Source: Chamaesiphon sp. 341R_metabat_111
Lineage (GTDB): Bacteria; Cyanobacteriota; Cyanobacteriia; Cyanobacteriales; Chamaesiphonaceae
Reading direction: 5' to 3'
DNA: 64,000 bases
Assembly (NCBI GenBank): GCA_025351825.1
Contig: JANXVE010000160.1
Span: 56,672 to 120,671 of the forward strand
The notes below the pieces were generated by a model. That model saw only the letters and a program-made list of their open reading frames with translations. It made no database searches and was not told the DNA's origin. The position numbers were made by a program, and so were the translations under genes. Of the stretch, positions 35,588 to 46,211 are shown in pieces (position 1 is the first letter of the stretch; every line of letters begins with the position of its first letter).

Positions 35588-35620
35588 TTGAGAATTGAGA
35601 ATTGAGAATTGAGAATTGAA
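35588..35620. repeat. GAGAATT heptamer tandem repeat
   Basis: TTGAGAA heptamers repeat four to five times, then GGGGATTTAAACCC. The same unit and the same following phrase recur at 49194-49240, and the heptamer again at 53212-53234. Resembles the STRR heptamer class described in cyanobacteria. Confidence 0.65.
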
Positions 35621-35680
35621 TTGTTAGCATGGGGATTTAAACCCGTGCTTCTGGTTAGTCCTGAAATAAATCAAGCATGA

Positions 35681-36274
35681 CTACCAGATTTCACTCAGGC
35701 TCAGGATGAAACCTGGCATCACTTCGCCACAGTCGATCTCTGTGGGAGATTCTAGGATCTCTGGTTCTTGCCCTGGTTTGTAGATTTCTACCTGCTTATT
35801 TTTGGGATCGATCGATAACCCTAACCGTACTCCATTCGATCGATATTCCTCCATCTTTTCTCGTAATGGCGGTAGTCTGTCGGTTTCACTTCGCAGTTCC
35901 ATCACAAAATCTGGTGCCAATGGTGGAAATTTTTTGCGTTGCTCTGGGGTCAAAGCCTCCCAGCGAGACAACTCCACCCAAGCGGCATCTGGAGAACGCT
36001 TAGCCCCATTGGGTAAGACAAAAATAGTGGAAGAGCTAAAAGTTTTACCTAGCCTAGTTTGGCGATTCCAAACAAATAACTCACCACCTAGCTCTGATTC
36101 AGAGTTTCCACTTTCTCCACCGACTGGGGGCATGACAATTAATTCTCCGGTGGCTGTTAATTCAAACGATCGTTCTGGATTGTCTTGGCATAGCTTTTCA
36201 AACTCTTCAGAGGTGAGACGCAGAGTAATGCTCTGAACATCTAGTAATAATGGCTTGGCTTCTAGTGATTGCAT
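35681..36274 (-). CDS. Uma2 family (DUF820) endonuclease
   Basis: 197 residues from MQSLEAKPLLLD; AGGAGGA lies 11 nt upstream, and a TTG start 9 bp earlier is possible. Canonical Uma2 pattern: LTSEEFEKLCQDNPERSFELTATGELIVMPP, then GKTFSSSTIFVLPNGAKRSPDAAWVEL, APDFVMELRSETDRLPPLREKMEEYRSNGVRLGLSIDPKNKQVEIY. The PD-(D/E)XK residues are the Asp of SPDAAW, the Glu of VMELRSE and a downstream Lys (REKMEEY). The biological substrate is unknown; cyanobacteria carry many copies. Confidence 0.85.
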   Translation of the reverse strand: MQSLEAKPLLLDVQSITLRLTSEEFEKLCQDNPERSFELTATGELIVMPPVGGESGNSESELGGELFVWNRQTRLGKTFSSSTIFVLPNGAKRSPDAAWVELSRWEALTPEQRKKFPPLAPDFVMELRSETDRLPPLREKMEEYRSNGVRLGLSIDPKNKQVEIYKPGQEPEILESPTEIDCGEVMPGFILSLSEIW

Positions 36275-36475
36275 CTGGTACAAATCCTCCTGGATATCAG
36301 GATGTTAGATTTTATCTGCCATTTTCATTAGAACACGATTTAATCTCAATCCACAATGATTTGAACTGTTGAATGAAAAGTCAAGCTCTCATCCGTGTTT
36401 AGATCTGTAGGTTGGGTTGAAGAATGTTAGCGGAGCCTTTCCATCAGGAAACAACCCAACACACTCACTGGAAAT

Positions 36476-37732
<1,257 letters not shown>

Positions 37733-37735
<3 letters not shown>

Positions 37736-38053
37736 ACTCGCTGGTTCATCCCCCGCCCAGCCCATCGGCGATGTCTCGGCATCTTCCTTCACCCTGCGGA
37801 TGGGGAGATTGGCAATGAGGGCGGTAACTCTTTGGTTGCTTTCGAGGGAAAAGTCTAGCCCTTGAGCATCAATTTCGACGTAGCGAGAGACGACTTCGAG
37901 GATTTCTTGGCGCATCAGCTCGACCATTTGGGGGCTGAGATCGGTACGATCGTGGGCGATGACTAATTGTAGCCGCCGCTTGACCTGATCCTTGCTTGAC
38001 TCAGTGTCAACGCGGGGGAATAACATGTCCAAGAATTCATTAATCATCATCAT
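37733..38053 (-). CDS. minE: Cell division topological specificity factor MinE
   Basis: 106 residues from the triple ATG at 38045-38053 ([15 protein letters not shown]). The frame continues upstream for 192 bp, but that part lacks homology to MinE. The anti-MinCD domain is [44 protein letters not shown], followed by the topological specificity domain [20 protein letters not shown]. It drives pole-to-pole MinCD oscillation. It is the third gene of minCDE, 271 bp after minD, a wider gap than usual. Confidence 0.9.
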
Positions 38054-38324
38054 AGTGGTACGGTCGGTAGGAGGAATTAGTGCCTGAATAATGAAATTGT
38101 TGATGGGTGAAGAATGGTGGCAATAATTACTGACAAATCTACCGACCCAATACTCAGCTATGCCGAGGTAATCTAACCAATTTTGTTGGCGGTAGCGGAG
38201 CGTTTGCCCTGCAATAGCCTCTCCTTTGGAGAATAGCCGAGACACGATGATGGCAACACTTGGAAATAAATTATTTGTAGTGAGCCGTTAGAGCTATGGC
38301 TAAAATCGTGTATTAGCTATATTA

Positions 38325-39125
38325 CTATTTTGTAAAGATTTTGCGTAGCCGTGTCAAGATATTACCTCGATCGACTGACAAGTCTAAATAGGGAGTCTTT
38401 TCACCACAGAGCCGATGAGCAATGTTTTCAAAGGCTTTAGCAGCGCGGGAATTGGGGTTGTTTTCGAGCACTAATGGTTCGCCGCGATTGGTAGAAGTGA
38501 TCACGCGCTCATCTTCAGGTATCACGCCGATTAATTGAACTGCGAGAATTTCGCTGACATCTTCGACAGACATCATTTCACTGGCTTCTACCATTTTAGG
38601 ACGCAGACGATTGACGATTAGTCTCGCTGGACTAATATTACTAGCTTCGAGCAACCCAATTACTCGATCGGCATCGCGAACGGCAGAAATCTCTGGAGTC
38701 GTTACAATTAGTGCTTCCTGAGCTGCGGCGATCGCATTTTTGAACCCCATTTCAATTCCGGCTGGACTATCAATCAACACAAAATCAAACTGGGGTGCGA
38801 GTTCACCAATCATCCACTTCATGTGGTTGGGGGTGATCATCTCGGCTTTGCGATTTTGGGTCGCAGGTAATAATACCAGCCCTGGCTGCCGTTTATCTCG
38901 CACCAATGCTTGATCCAGCCGACATTCTCCCGCCAAAACTTCTACCGCAGTGTAAACAACGCGATTTTCCAATCCTAGTAATAAATCGAGGTTTCGCAGC
39001 CCAAAGTCACCATCGACGAGTGCGACTTTGTGCCCCATTTTAGCTAGGGTCATTCCCAGGTTTGCCGTAACAGTGGTTTTACCCACGCCGCCTTTACCGG
39101 AAGTAATTACAATGATGCGAGTCAT
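38325..39125 (-). CDS. minD: Septum site-determining ATPase MinD
   Basis: 266 residues. Deviant Walker A KGGVGKTT at 11-18, Walker B VLIDSPAGIEMGF, and a C-terminal amphipathic membrane-targeting helix NILTRLRKIFTK. It recruits MinC to the membrane and is displaced by MinE, placing the Z-ring at mid-cell. It lies 43 bp after minC. Confidence 0.95.
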   Translation of the reverse strand: MTRIIVITSGKGGVGKTTVTANLGMTLAKMGHKVALVDGDFGLRNLDLLLGLENRVVYTAVEVLAGECRLDQALVRDKRQPGLVLLPATQNRKAEMITPNHMKWMIGELAPQFDFVLIDSPAGIEMGFKNAIAAAQEALIVTTPEISAVRDADRVIGLLEASNISPARLIVNRLRPKMVEASEMMSVEDVSEILAVQLIGVIPEDERVITSTNRGEPLVLENNPNSRAAKAFENIAHRLCGEKTPYLDLSVDRGNILTRLRKIFTK

Positions 39126-39168
39126 GGAGTGTTAGTTATAAAAAGCTGATGGGTGGCAAAGATAGAAC

Positions 39169-40005
39169 CTAGTCAGGACGCAAGGAGGGAGGTAGAGCTA
39201 GCTCGCGCAGGTAGGGAGTCGTTTTCATGTCTACAGCACGGGCAATCCGAATTCCTTGGGGAGTGACGTAGGCGATTTCTGGCTCAAACTGCGGCGGTGG
39301 GGTTTCTGGTGCGCGGGCGACTCGATCGGCAATGCGAAGTTGAGTTGGCTCCATCTGGAGTGCCATAATCAGACACTGGGGATTGTTGGGGTAGCCAGCA
39401 TGGGCGATGCCGCGCAGTCTGCCCCAGATAATAATATCCCCTGCGGCAAAAATCTCACCCCCAGGATTGACATCACCCATGATGATGACATTACCCTGAT
39501 GTCGGATATCCATGCCCGATCGAACTGTCATCTGAAGGTAAATTGGTTCCGCTAGCAGGGGGGTTAGATCGGCATTTGTCGGTGGTACTAGCGGATCGAT
39601 CGACACCTGCTGAGTGACAGAATAACCAGCCGTAGCTGCGGCTACAGCCGTCTGTCGGCGGCTAGTTACGACGATTTGCAATTGTAATGATACATCACTG
39701 AGGGCATCATTTATGGCCTGTAATTGACGCGCATCCAATAACCTATCGTGAGCAATTAGATGCACGACAGCCAGTGGCTGCCAAAATCTGGTGTTGGCTT
39801 GAAGTCGTTGCTGAAGTTGCTCCAACAGGTCATTCCAGCTAGCCGAAGCGGGAGTTTCTGCTTCGGTTGGGAGGATCAATTTCACGATCCCGTCTTCATT
39901 CTTGAGTCGAATCTGCAACTTTGGTTGCTGCGCGGGAGTGGGGAGGATTGGATCCGTTATCTCCTGGGCATTTGCGGGTAAGGTAGATGGAGAGTCAGCA
40001 TTCAT
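39169..40005 (-). CDS. minC: Septum site-determining protein MinC
   Basis: 278 residues. The C-terminal beta-helix domain (about 165-270) is clear: VRSGMDIRHQGNVIIMGDVNPGGEIFAAGDIIIWGRLRGIAHAGYPNNPQCLIMALQMEPTQLRIA. The N-terminal part is divergent, as is usual for cyanobacteria, with a Pro/Ala-rich leader of about 25 residues. It inhibits FtsZ assembly and dimerises through the beta-helix. First gene of minCDE. Confidence 0.92.
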   Translation of the reverse strand: MNADSPSTLPANAQEITDPILPTPAQQPKLQIRLKNEDGIVKLILPTEAETPASASWNDLLEQLQQRLQANTRFWQPLAVVHLIAHDRLLDARQLQAINDALSDVSLQLQIVVTSRRQTAVAAATAGYSVTQQVSIDPLVPPTNADLTPLLAEPIYLQMTVRSGMDIRHQGNVIIMGDVNPGGEIFAAGDIIIWGRLRGIAHAGYPNNPQCLIMALQMEPTQLRIADRVARAPETPPPQFEPEIAYVTPQGIRIARAVDMKTTPYLRELALPPSLRPD

Positions 40006-40145
40006 GGACTACAGAGTGGCGGCAGGTTATGACAACGGCATTTCTATCTTACCTGCAAACGGATATTTCGCTGAAGTTGTCGATCGGTTATTTAGAAATA
40101 TACCGTTAGTAGTAATATTATTGAGAAAGTTTAATCAAAAATTAT

Positions 40146-40343
40146 ATGTCTAAATTAAAAATAGTAATCTTAGCCACAATGATGGTCTGGACTGGATTTG
40201 AATCCAGGCAAACCGCGACAGCAGCTCAATCTTTAGCCCCATCGATGACAAAGGCAACTTATCCCCGTAACGTTGTCACCGATCCTCAACATTTTGCCCT
40301 TGCTAAAGGATGTACACTCAAACGGTATCGCCGCCCGCGTTAA
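40146..40343 (+). CDS. Small secreted hypothetical protein
   Basis: 65 residues. Signal peptide MSKLKIVILATMMVWTGF with a probable AxA site before SLAP, then a short mature part ending in basic KRYRRPR. No family recognised. Divergent from minC with a 140-bp AT-rich spacer that can hold its promoter. Could be spurious. Confidence 0.4.
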   Translation: MSKLKIVILATMMVWTGFESRQTATAAQSLAPSMTKATYPRNVVTDPQHFALAKGCTLKRYRRPR

Positions 40344-40455
40344 TTAAGTATATCTTTTCGGTAGCAATCTCTTTAAGTGTCGATCGCATTTTCTAGTTAC
40401 TACTTTCTCACTTTCACCTCCGATTTCTGCATCCTCAGGCGACTTTATAAATATT

Positions 40456-41268
40456 ATGAGTTCCAGCAACAACTTTGGTGCAATTACCAAAAAAATTAGT
40501 TTGATTCGTATTTGGGCAGTTGCCAGCAACGTTTTTCGAGAAGTGGTACGCGATCGAATTTTGTTTGTAATTGGTTTCTATGCGATTCTGATGTTAGCCG
40601 CTGTCAGAATTTTGCCAGACATTGCAGGGCCTGTCAAAGACAAAGTTCTACTCGATTTTGGCGTTGCTAGTAGTGGTTTACTCGGCGTAGTGGTCGCAAT
40701 CTTTGTTGGTACTAACTTAATCAATAAAGAGATTGAAAAACGCACGGTTTTTGTAATTGTCACTAAGCCAGTTAGCAGCTTAGAATTTATTCTCGGCAAA
40801 CATTTAGGACTATCTGCTGTACTCGCAATTCTAGTTGCTGGGATGACAGCAATTTACTTATCGATTCTCAGCTTTGCCCAAGTTAGCTACGAACTAACAC
40901 CCCTATTATTAACGGCATTCTTTCTATTCCTAGAACTATCTCTAATTACAGCAGCAGCACTATTATTCAGTGTATTCACTAGTTCGATTTTAGCAATCCT
41001 ACTTACTTCATCTCTCTACTTAGTCGGACATCTGAGCGAGGGAATGGTCAAATTAGCTGGCATTACCAAAAACCCTAACTTTCAACAGTTGACTGACAAT
41101 CTATATCTCGTCTTGCCAGATCTCTCTCGACTCGATCTCAAGAACAGCGCAGTCTATGGCGTAATTCCCCAAGCAGATACACTTTTAATCAATGCTGGCT
41201 ATGCAGTTATTTACACAGCAATATTATTGATTCTGACTACCGCCATCTTTTCGCGGAGACAGTTCTAG
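40456..41268 (+). CDS. ABC-2 type transporter permease
   Basis: 270 residues with six hydrophobic segments. The order is: N-terminal IWAVASNVFREVVRDRILFVIGFYAILM, a soluble stretch, GVVVAIFVGTNLINKEIEKRTVFVIVTKPVSSLEFILGKHLGL, then four closely spaced helices and a C-terminal helix. The phrase NKEIEKRTVFVIVTKPVSR-like is characteristic of this ABC-2 permease family. The matching ATPase is not adjacent, so substrate and partner are unknown. Confidence 0.8.
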   Translation: MSSSNNFGAITKKISLIRIWAVASNVFREVVRDRILFVIGFYAILMLAAVRILPDIAGPVKDKVLLDFGVASSGLLGVVVAIFVGTNLINKEIEKRTVFVIVTKPVSSLEFILGKHLGLSAVLAILVAGMTAIYLSILSFAQVSYELTPLLLTAFFLFLELSLITAAALLFSVFTSSILAILLTSSLYLVGHLSEGMVKLAGITKNPNFQQLTDNLYLVLPDLSRLDLKNSAVYGVIPQADTLLINAGYAVIYTAILLILTTAIFSRRQF

Positions 41269-41438
41269 TAATTGAGAGGTATCATGAAGGAGTCCAGCAA
41301 GGTGAAAATCGGGATGATAATACAAAACTTTTGCTCCGCATTCGTTAGCTCGCGATCGTTACCCACCCTGCTGGCTGATGGTATGATAATTTATCATACC
41401 AATTTAAAACGCCTAGATGTTAATTGCAAATAGATTAG
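41269..41438. other. Intergenic stretch with inverted repeats
   Basis: Together with the broken gene that follows this leaves about 500 bp without an intact gene. TGGTATGATAA/TTATCATACCA (41379-41401) is a near-perfect 23-bp palindrome downstream of the permease. CCAGCAAGGTG (41293-41303) and CACCCTGCTGG (41364-41374) form an 11-bp inverted pair with one mismatch enclosing it at a distance. A terminator is likely; a structured RNA is possible but not supported further. Confidence 0.35.
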
Positions 41439-41696
41439 TCATCTGAGCGTTTTTCGGGATGTCCTGATTAGTTTAAAACCTCTACCAGATCCCTGATGAT
41501 TTCGCTCTATCCAGTATTCCTTGACACCAATACCGATCTTCTCTTCCGCACGAGGGTGTAACTATAAGAGGCAATCAAGTTTAGCTATGGCAATAGGATG
41601 CTTGATGCAACCCTCTGGTGCAGAGGCAAGAAAGCTTCTCAGTTTGCGTTTCAATTCTTCTTTTGACTCGTACTGATATTCACCAAGACAGAACAT
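41439..41696 (-). pseudogene. DUF3223/DCL-like gene with in-frame amber stop
   Basis: From an ATG at 41696 a frame of 86 codons is interrupted only by TAG at codon 45 (41562-41564) and ends at TGA (41439-41441). Before the stop: GEYQYESKEELKRKLRSFL, then CIKHPIAIAKLDCLL. After it: LHPRAEEKIGIGVKEYWIERN, then GRGFKLIRTS. This matches the DUF3223 (DCL-like) arrangement, in which a helix xxFLxxLL leads straight into xHPxAEEKIGxGI and later FxxxRTDG. Frame and spacing are kept across the stop, so this looks like a nonsense mutation plus a degenerate C-terminus. Amber read-through is a remote alternative. Confidence 0.6.
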
Positions 41697-41770
41697 TTAC
41701 AGTATTTATTAACTATATAAAAATTGTCGATCCAACTTTTTCACTTCTCCCAATTTTTACCACAGTCAAG

Positions 41771-42088
41771 TTATAAGTCCAATGCAAATAAGATCGCTTG
41801 CTTGATTTTCAGCATCACGTCATCGGGTAATCTACCTAACTTCGATTCCAATCTGACTGTTGGAATCGAACCGATCCCTTGAACATTAGCGATCGAATCT
41901 CGATCTAGAAATCGAAGTCTTGGTAATATAACTTCGTATGAACTATCTCGATACTGAGTTGTGAGCGGTACGTAGATCGCTAGTGCCCTTGGGGGATCTA
42001 GATCGTGGCGGGAGACAATCACAACTGGACGAGTCTTTGCTGCTATACCCAGATCTGCTAGCCACACTTCACCAGGATTAAGGTTCAT
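41771..42088 (-). CDS. MazF/PemK-like endoribonuclease toxin
   Basis: 105 residues with the MazF barrel pattern: PGEVWLADLGIAAKTRPVVIVSR, ALAIYVPLTTQYRDSSYEVILPR, SIANVQGIGSIPTVRLESKLGRLPDDVMLKIKQAILFAL. The conserved Arg in RPVVIVS and the Thr in PLTTQ are the usual catalytic positions. It overlaps the small upstream ORF by 11 bp in the toxin-antitoxin manner. It probably cleaves single-stranded mRNA at a short motif. Confidence 0.87.
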   Translation of the reverse strand: MNLNPGEVWLADLGIAAKTRPVVIVSRHDLDPPRALAIYVPLTTQYRDSSYEVILPRLRFLDRDSIANVQGIGSIPTVRLESKLGRLPDDVMLKIKQAILFALDL

Positions 42089-42254
42089 CGATTAAATCCA
42101 GTACGTCTTGTTCGACAGTTCGGGAGGGGAGTAGATCGAGAATATCACGATCTGCTAAGTCAATAATTTCTGAGATGTATTGACGGACTCGTTCGGATAT
42201 TTCTGGTTTCCACTCTTGTAACTTAATTCCTAATATTTCAGTCAAGGCATCCAT
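42078..42254 (-). CDS. Small antitoxin partner of MazF-like toxin
   Basis: 58 residues, ATG at 42254, stop TAA at 42078-42080, overlapping the toxin start by 11 bp. Sequence features: MDALTEILGIKLQEWKPEIS, then VRQYISEIIDLADRDILDLL and an acidic tail VLDLIDEP. The order antitoxin then toxin, the overlap and the acidic helical C-terminus support an antitoxin role. The DNA-binding fold is not recognised. Confidence 0.7.
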   Translation of the reverse strand: MDALTEILGIKLQEWKPEISERVRQYISEIIDLADRDILDLLPSRTVEQDVLDLIDEP

Positions 42255-42358
42255 CAGTATCTCCAGTTCAGATGATAGTACATTTCTATTTTGTCCATTT
42301 TATTGCAACATAACAACCAAATCAGACAGGCGATCGACAAAGATCGCATTCATTCGAT

Positions 42359-43597
42359 TTAATCCACCAATTTTTTAAAGCGTTTTTTACCGACTTGTAA
42401 AACCTTGCCGACGATTTCAGCGGCATTATCGTAGGTGAGTTCGATATCAGTGATGGGTTGCCCGTCTAGTTTGACGGCGTTGCCTTGAATTTGGCGTTTG
42501 GCATCATTGCTGCCGGAGCACAAGCCGCTGGCGGAGAGGATTTGGAAGATTTTGGCGGGGAACGGGATAGTAGAAATAGAGAATTCGGGGATACTGTCGC
42601 CACCTGCATTTTGACCTGGCTTGGTGATGAGCGCGATCGAGTCGGCTTGGGCTTGAGCTGCTGGGGCGGCACCGTGGTACTGAGTAACTACCGTCAGGGC
42701 AAGGAGTTTCTGGGCTGCTCTGGGGTTGTCTGGCAGCTCGTCGAGGGAAAGGTCAGTTAGGAGCATAAAGTAATCTTTGATGATGTTGTCGGGCGTTTTC
42801 TCTAGCTTGGAGTACATGCTGAGGGCATCCTCTCCCAGTCCTACATAATTATCTAGGGATTTGGACATTTTTTGGACTCCATCGGTACCGAGTAAGATCG
42901 GCATCAATAAGCCAAATTGAGGTGTTTGTCCAAAGTGGCGTTGGAGATCGCGCCCGACTGCTAAATTAAACTTTTGATCGGTGCCGCCGAGTTCGACATC
43001 GGCATTGACAGCTACGGAGTCGTAGCCCTGCATTAGCGGGTAGAGAAATTCATGGATAAAGATTGGGGTTTCTTTTTCGTAGCGCAGTGCAAATCCTTCT
43101 TTAGCCAGCATCTGGCTGACTGTCATGGTGGAGAGGAGTTCGAGGGTTTGTCCCAGATCTAGTTTGGATAGCCATTCCGAGTTGTAGCGGATTTCCAATC
43201 GTCCTGGTGTCTCAAAATCGAGAATCGGTCGCACCCGATCGAGATAAGTTAGCGCATTGGTGGTAACTTGTTCTGGAGTAAGCTGTTTCCGCACTTCTGA
43301 TTTACCCGTCGGATCGCCAATACGGGCAGTGAAATCACCGATAATTAGGACAGCCGTATGTCCGGCATCTTGAAACGATCGCAATTTCCGCAGTGGGATA
43401 CTATGTCCGAGATGGATGTCTACGCCAGTCGGATCGATGCCGAGTTTGACGCGCAATGGTCTGTCTACCTGAGCCAATCGCTGGACAAGATTTTCACCAG
43501 GATCGGTAGAATTTGGTCGATCGGGAAAAATCTCAGTTATACCCCGAAATAACCACTCGAACCGATTTGATGCTGGCACAGATACACTCACAGTCAT
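42359..43597 (-). CDS. tyrS: Tyrosyl-tRNA synthetase
   Basis: 412 residues from [17 protein letters not shown]; the frame opens 42 bp upstream. Class I signatures: [11 protein letters not shown] (HIGH) and [12 protein letters not shown] (KMSKS). The tyrosine-specific [28 protein letters not shown] is present. The C-terminal S4 RNA-binding domain is [23 protein letters not shown] to [13 protein letters not shown]. This is the TyrZ-like long form with S4 domain. It charges tRNA-Tyr. Single gene. Confidence 0.95.
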   Translation of the reverse strand: MTVSVSVPASNRFEWLFRGITEIFPDRPNSTDPGENLVQRLAQVDRPLRVKLGIDPTGVDIHLGHSIPLRKLRSFQDAGHTAVLIIGDFTARIGDPTGKSEVRKQLTPEQVTTNALTYLDRVRPILDFETPGRLEIRYNSEWLSKLDLGQTLELLSTMTVSQMLAKEGFALRYEKETPIFIHEFLYPLMQGYDSVAVNADVELGGTDQKFNLAVGRDLQRHFGQTPQFGLLMPILLGTDGVQKMSKSLDNYVGLGEDALSMYSKLEKTPDNIIKDYFMLLTDLSLDELPDNPRAAQKLLALTVVTQYHGAAPAAQAQADSIALITKPGQNAGGDSIPEFSISTIPFPAKIFQILSASGLCSGSNDAKRQIQGNAVKLDGQPITDIELTYDNAAEIVGKVLQVGKKRFKKLVD

Positions 43598-43790
43598 ATT
43601 AAATGATGAAAACCGAACGGGATCTCGAAACAATTGCAAGTTTAAGCTTATTATGATTACTACAGAAACTGAAGTATTTTTTCTGCACTCGTTACTATTC
43701 GTCAGCTAGCAATCGAACTAAGTCATCAATCGCTAGTCTATAATCACATTGACACGATCGGGTTTAGACTAAAACCAAAGCCTAAATCCC

Positions 43791-43840
43791 CACTTCGGCT
43801 CCGCTCAGTTCGACTACGCTCACTGAGCGGAGCCGAAGTG
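43791..43840. repeat. Long inverted repeat (CTTCGGCTCCGCTCAGT type)
   Basis: CACTTCGGCTCCGCTCAGT (43791-43809) and its exact complement (43822-43840) around TCGACTACGCTC: a 19-bp perfect stem. This is a familiar dispersed repeat type in cyanobacterial genomes. It lies between tyrS and the PBP gene, surrounded by AAGCCTAAA-like heptamers, and could end a transcript. Confidence 0.8.
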
Positions 43841-43896
43841 AAAGCCCAAAACAAGCCCAAAGTCTGCTGCTAAACCCTACCCCTAAACCTAACCAA

Positions 43897-45810
43897 GTGT
43901 CTTCTAGAGCCTTAAACAAAAAGAAACCTAAACCGATGAGACAACCACAGGAGCGCGGCTTCTTGGGTGGTGTCAGTCAAATCGCGGGTGGTACCATTTT
44001 GGGTGTCACGATGTTAACCAGTTCGGTTATCGCTGGTGGTTTGGTAGGGTTGGCAATCAGCTTCCGCAACTTACCAGATGTGCGGGTGCTCCGCAGCTAT
44101 GCACCGACGGAAACGACCTATATCTATGATGTCAAAGGGGTGCAACTGGCGAGTCTCCATGATGAAGCCAATCGGGAAGTAGTGCCACTCGATCGAATCT
44201 CGCCCAATATGAAGCGGGCATTGCTGGCGATTGAAGATGACAGGTTCTACTATCACCAGGGTGTAAATCTCACAGGTGTGGGACGTGCTCTAAGTGCTAA
44301 CTTTCGCAAAGGTGGTGTGAGTGAGGGTGGTTCGACGATCACCATGCAGTTGATCAAGAACTTATTTCTGTCCCAAAAACGTCAGTTTAGTCGGAAGTTA
44401 GCCGAAGCAGTATTATCAATTCGACTCGAACAGATTTTTCGTAAAGATGAGATTCTAGAAATGTATCTCAATCAAGTTTATTGGGGACACAATAACTATG
44501 GTGTCGAAACTGCCGCCCAGAGTTATTTTAATAAACATGCCTCCGAACTTAATTTAGCCGAAGGGGCAATGATGGCAGGGACGATCGCCGCGCCAGAAAA
44601 ATATAGCCCATTCAGCAATTTCAAAGTAGCCAAGAAACGGCAAGAGCAAGTCTTGAAACGAATGCTAGATCTAGGCTGGATTAGTGCTGCTGAGGAAAAG
44701 AAAGCTAGAGAATACAAGCTGAAATTAGGCAAGATCAAGGCTTGGCAGAGTAGTAAACTTCCCTACGTTACCGATACAGCGATCGAAGAACTAAATCAAC
44801 GATTTGGTCGAGAAACTGTTCGTAAAGGTGGGATGCGAATTCAAACCACAATCGATTACAAATTCCAACTTGCAGCCGAGAAAGTTGTCCAAAGTGCCTA
44901 TGAAAGGTTAGGGCGAAATAAGTATCAAATTAGTCTAGTCGCGATCGATCCACGCACCCATTTTATCAAAGCAATGGTTGGTGGTGTTGATTACAAGAAA
45001 AGTAATTTTAACCGCGCCATGTATGCCAATCGGCAACCAGGTTCGTCATTCAAACCGTTCGTTTATTACACCGCTTTTGCAACTGGGAAATTTTCCCCAG
45101 AATCCACTGTCGAAGATAGTCCCGTGCGCTATCGCGACGGTAGCGGCTACTATTCGCCGCGCAATTATGGTGGTGGCTATTCTGGCTCAATGAGTATTCG
45201 GACAGCACTAGAACACTCTACCAACGTCCCCGCCGTCAAAATGGGTAAAGAAGTGGGCTTGGATAAAGTCATCCAAACTTGCCGGACGCTGGGTATCAAA
45301 AGTCCGATCGAACCCGTTGTATCATTGCCACTGGGAGCAGTTGGCGTTACCCCTGTCGAGATGGCTGGAGCCTTTGCAACATTTGCCAGCAACGGTTGGC
45401 AATCTGAGACTACGAGTATTCTCCGCGTCACCGATAGCGACGGAAATATTCTACTCGATAATACCCCACAACCGCAGCTAGTCCTCAATCCCTGGGCAAC
45501 AGCCCAACTCAACAGCGCACTCCAATCAGTAGTCAGCAACGGTACTGGTAAAGAAGCTGCCCTCGGTCGTCCAGTCGCCGGAAAAACCGGAACCACTTCA
45601 TCAGAACGGGATGTCTGGTTCGTAGGCTACGTGCCCCAGTTAGCCGCCTCTGTGTGGATCGGCAAGGATGACTATACCCCGCTCGGAAAAGGTGTCACAG
45701 GTGGTACATACGCTGCACCAATTTGGCGGAGTTTCATGAGTGAAGCCCTTCAGAATGAACCTGCGGAAGCCTTTATCTCTCCGAGTAAGTTTAAACGTCC
45801 AGGAAGTTGA
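43897..45810 (+). CDS. Class A penicillin-binding protein (PBP1A family)
   Basis: 637 residues from a GTG start (MSSRALNKKKPKP). A basic cytoplasmic tail and one membrane anchor (about 30-55) precede a GT51 glycosyltransferase domain: EDDRFYYHQGV with the catalytic Glu, EGGSTITMQLIKNLFLSQ, RKLAEAVLSIRLEQ, EMYLNQVYWG. The transpeptidase domain has SxxK in PGSSFKPFVYY, SxN in EHSTNVPAVK and KTGTT. It builds and crosslinks peptidoglycan in the periplasm. The C-terminus is short after the transpeptidase domain. Confidence 0.93.
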   Translation: MSSRALNKKKPKPMRQPQERGFLGGVSQIAGGTILGVTMLTSSVIAGGLVGLAISFRNLPDVRVLRSYAPTETTYIYDVKGVQLASLHDEANREVVPLDRISPNMKRALLAIEDDRFYYHQGVNLTGVGRALSANFRKGGVSEGGSTITMQLIKNLFLSQKRQFSRKLAEAVLSIRLEQIFRKDEILEMYLNQVYWGHNNYGVETAAQSYFNKHASELNLAEGAMMAGTIAAPEKYSPFSNFKVAKKRQEQVLKRMLDLGWISAAEEKKAREYKLKLGKIKAWQSSKLPYVTDTAIEELNQRFGRETVRKGGMRIQTTIDYKFQLAAEKVVQSAYERLGRNKYQISLVAIDPRTHFIKAMVGGVDYKKSNFNRAMYANRQPGSSFKPFVYYTAFATGKFSPESTVEDSPVRYRDGSGYYSPRNYGGGYSGSMSIRTALEHSTNVPAVKMGKEVGLDKVIQTCRTLGIKSPIEPVVSLPLGAVGVTPVEMAGAFATFASNGWQSETTSILRVTDSDGNILLDNTPQPQLVLNPWATAQLNSALQSVVSNGTGKEAALGRPVAGKTGTTSSERDVWFVGYVPQLAASVWIGKDDYTPLGKGVTGGTYAAPIWRSFMSEALQNEPAEAFISPSKFKRPGS

Positions 45811-45827
45811 AAGTTGAAGATTTGTAG

Positions 45828-45880
45828 GTTGGGTTGAAGAATGAAACCCAACATTTCTAGATAGAAATGTTAGGTTTCTC
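45828..45880. repeat. GGTTGGGTT repeat with hairpins
   Basis: TAGGTTGGGTTGAAGAATGA with AACCCAAC after it forms one stem; AACATTTCTA/TAGAAATGTT (45850-45871) forms a second. The first phrase also occurs near 36411-36434 upstream of tgt. Placed just after the PBP stop, it is a candidate terminator made from a dispersed repeat. Confidence 0.5.
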
Positions 45881-45893
45881 CACGCTCCCCGCG

Positions 45894-46211
45894 CTACTTC
45901 TCAATTTCCAATTTCATCCGCTCCAGGGTTTGATTCATCTGCTCAAACATTTGGAGGGGTGTCATCCCAAACTGGCTCATTTGGGTATTCATTTGTTCCA
46001 CGGTCATTTTTGCCATGAAATCATCAGACAGTTCAAATCGCTTCATGAATATTTTATATCGATCGAGCAATGTCTCCATCCGTTCGATAAACACGACTTT
46101 TCCATCTCGATCGAACTTACCATATTTACTGCCTAGCTGCGTCAGTTGTTGATAATCTTCAAACAACTGTTTAGCTTCTTGTTGGATGAGGTCAGAATCA
46201 AAAAATCCCAT
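45894..46211 (-). CDS. DUF1825 family protein
   Basis: 105 residues, entirely helical, Met- and Gln-rich: MGFFDSDLIQQEAKQLFEDYQQL, FDRDGKVVFIERMETLLDRYKIFMKRFELSDDF, then MTPLQMFEQMNQTLERMKLE. This is the highly conserved cyanobacterial DUF1825 family. Soluble, probably oligomeric; function unknown. Divergent from the next gene. Confidence 0.88.
   Translation of the reverse strand: MGFFDSDLIQQEAKQLFEDYQQLTQLGSKYGKFDRDGKVVFIERMETLLDRYKIFMKRFELSDDFMAKMTVEQMNTQMSQFGMTPLQMFEQMNQTLERMKLEIEK

Noticed and set aside
38054..38245. N-terminal extension of MinE
   Set aside because: The 64 extra residues lack MinE similarity, and a triple ATG marks the family start.
41271..41378. Riboswitch or omega-RNA-like structure
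   Set aside because: Only one 11-bp inverted pair with a mismatch was found and no class-specific motif.
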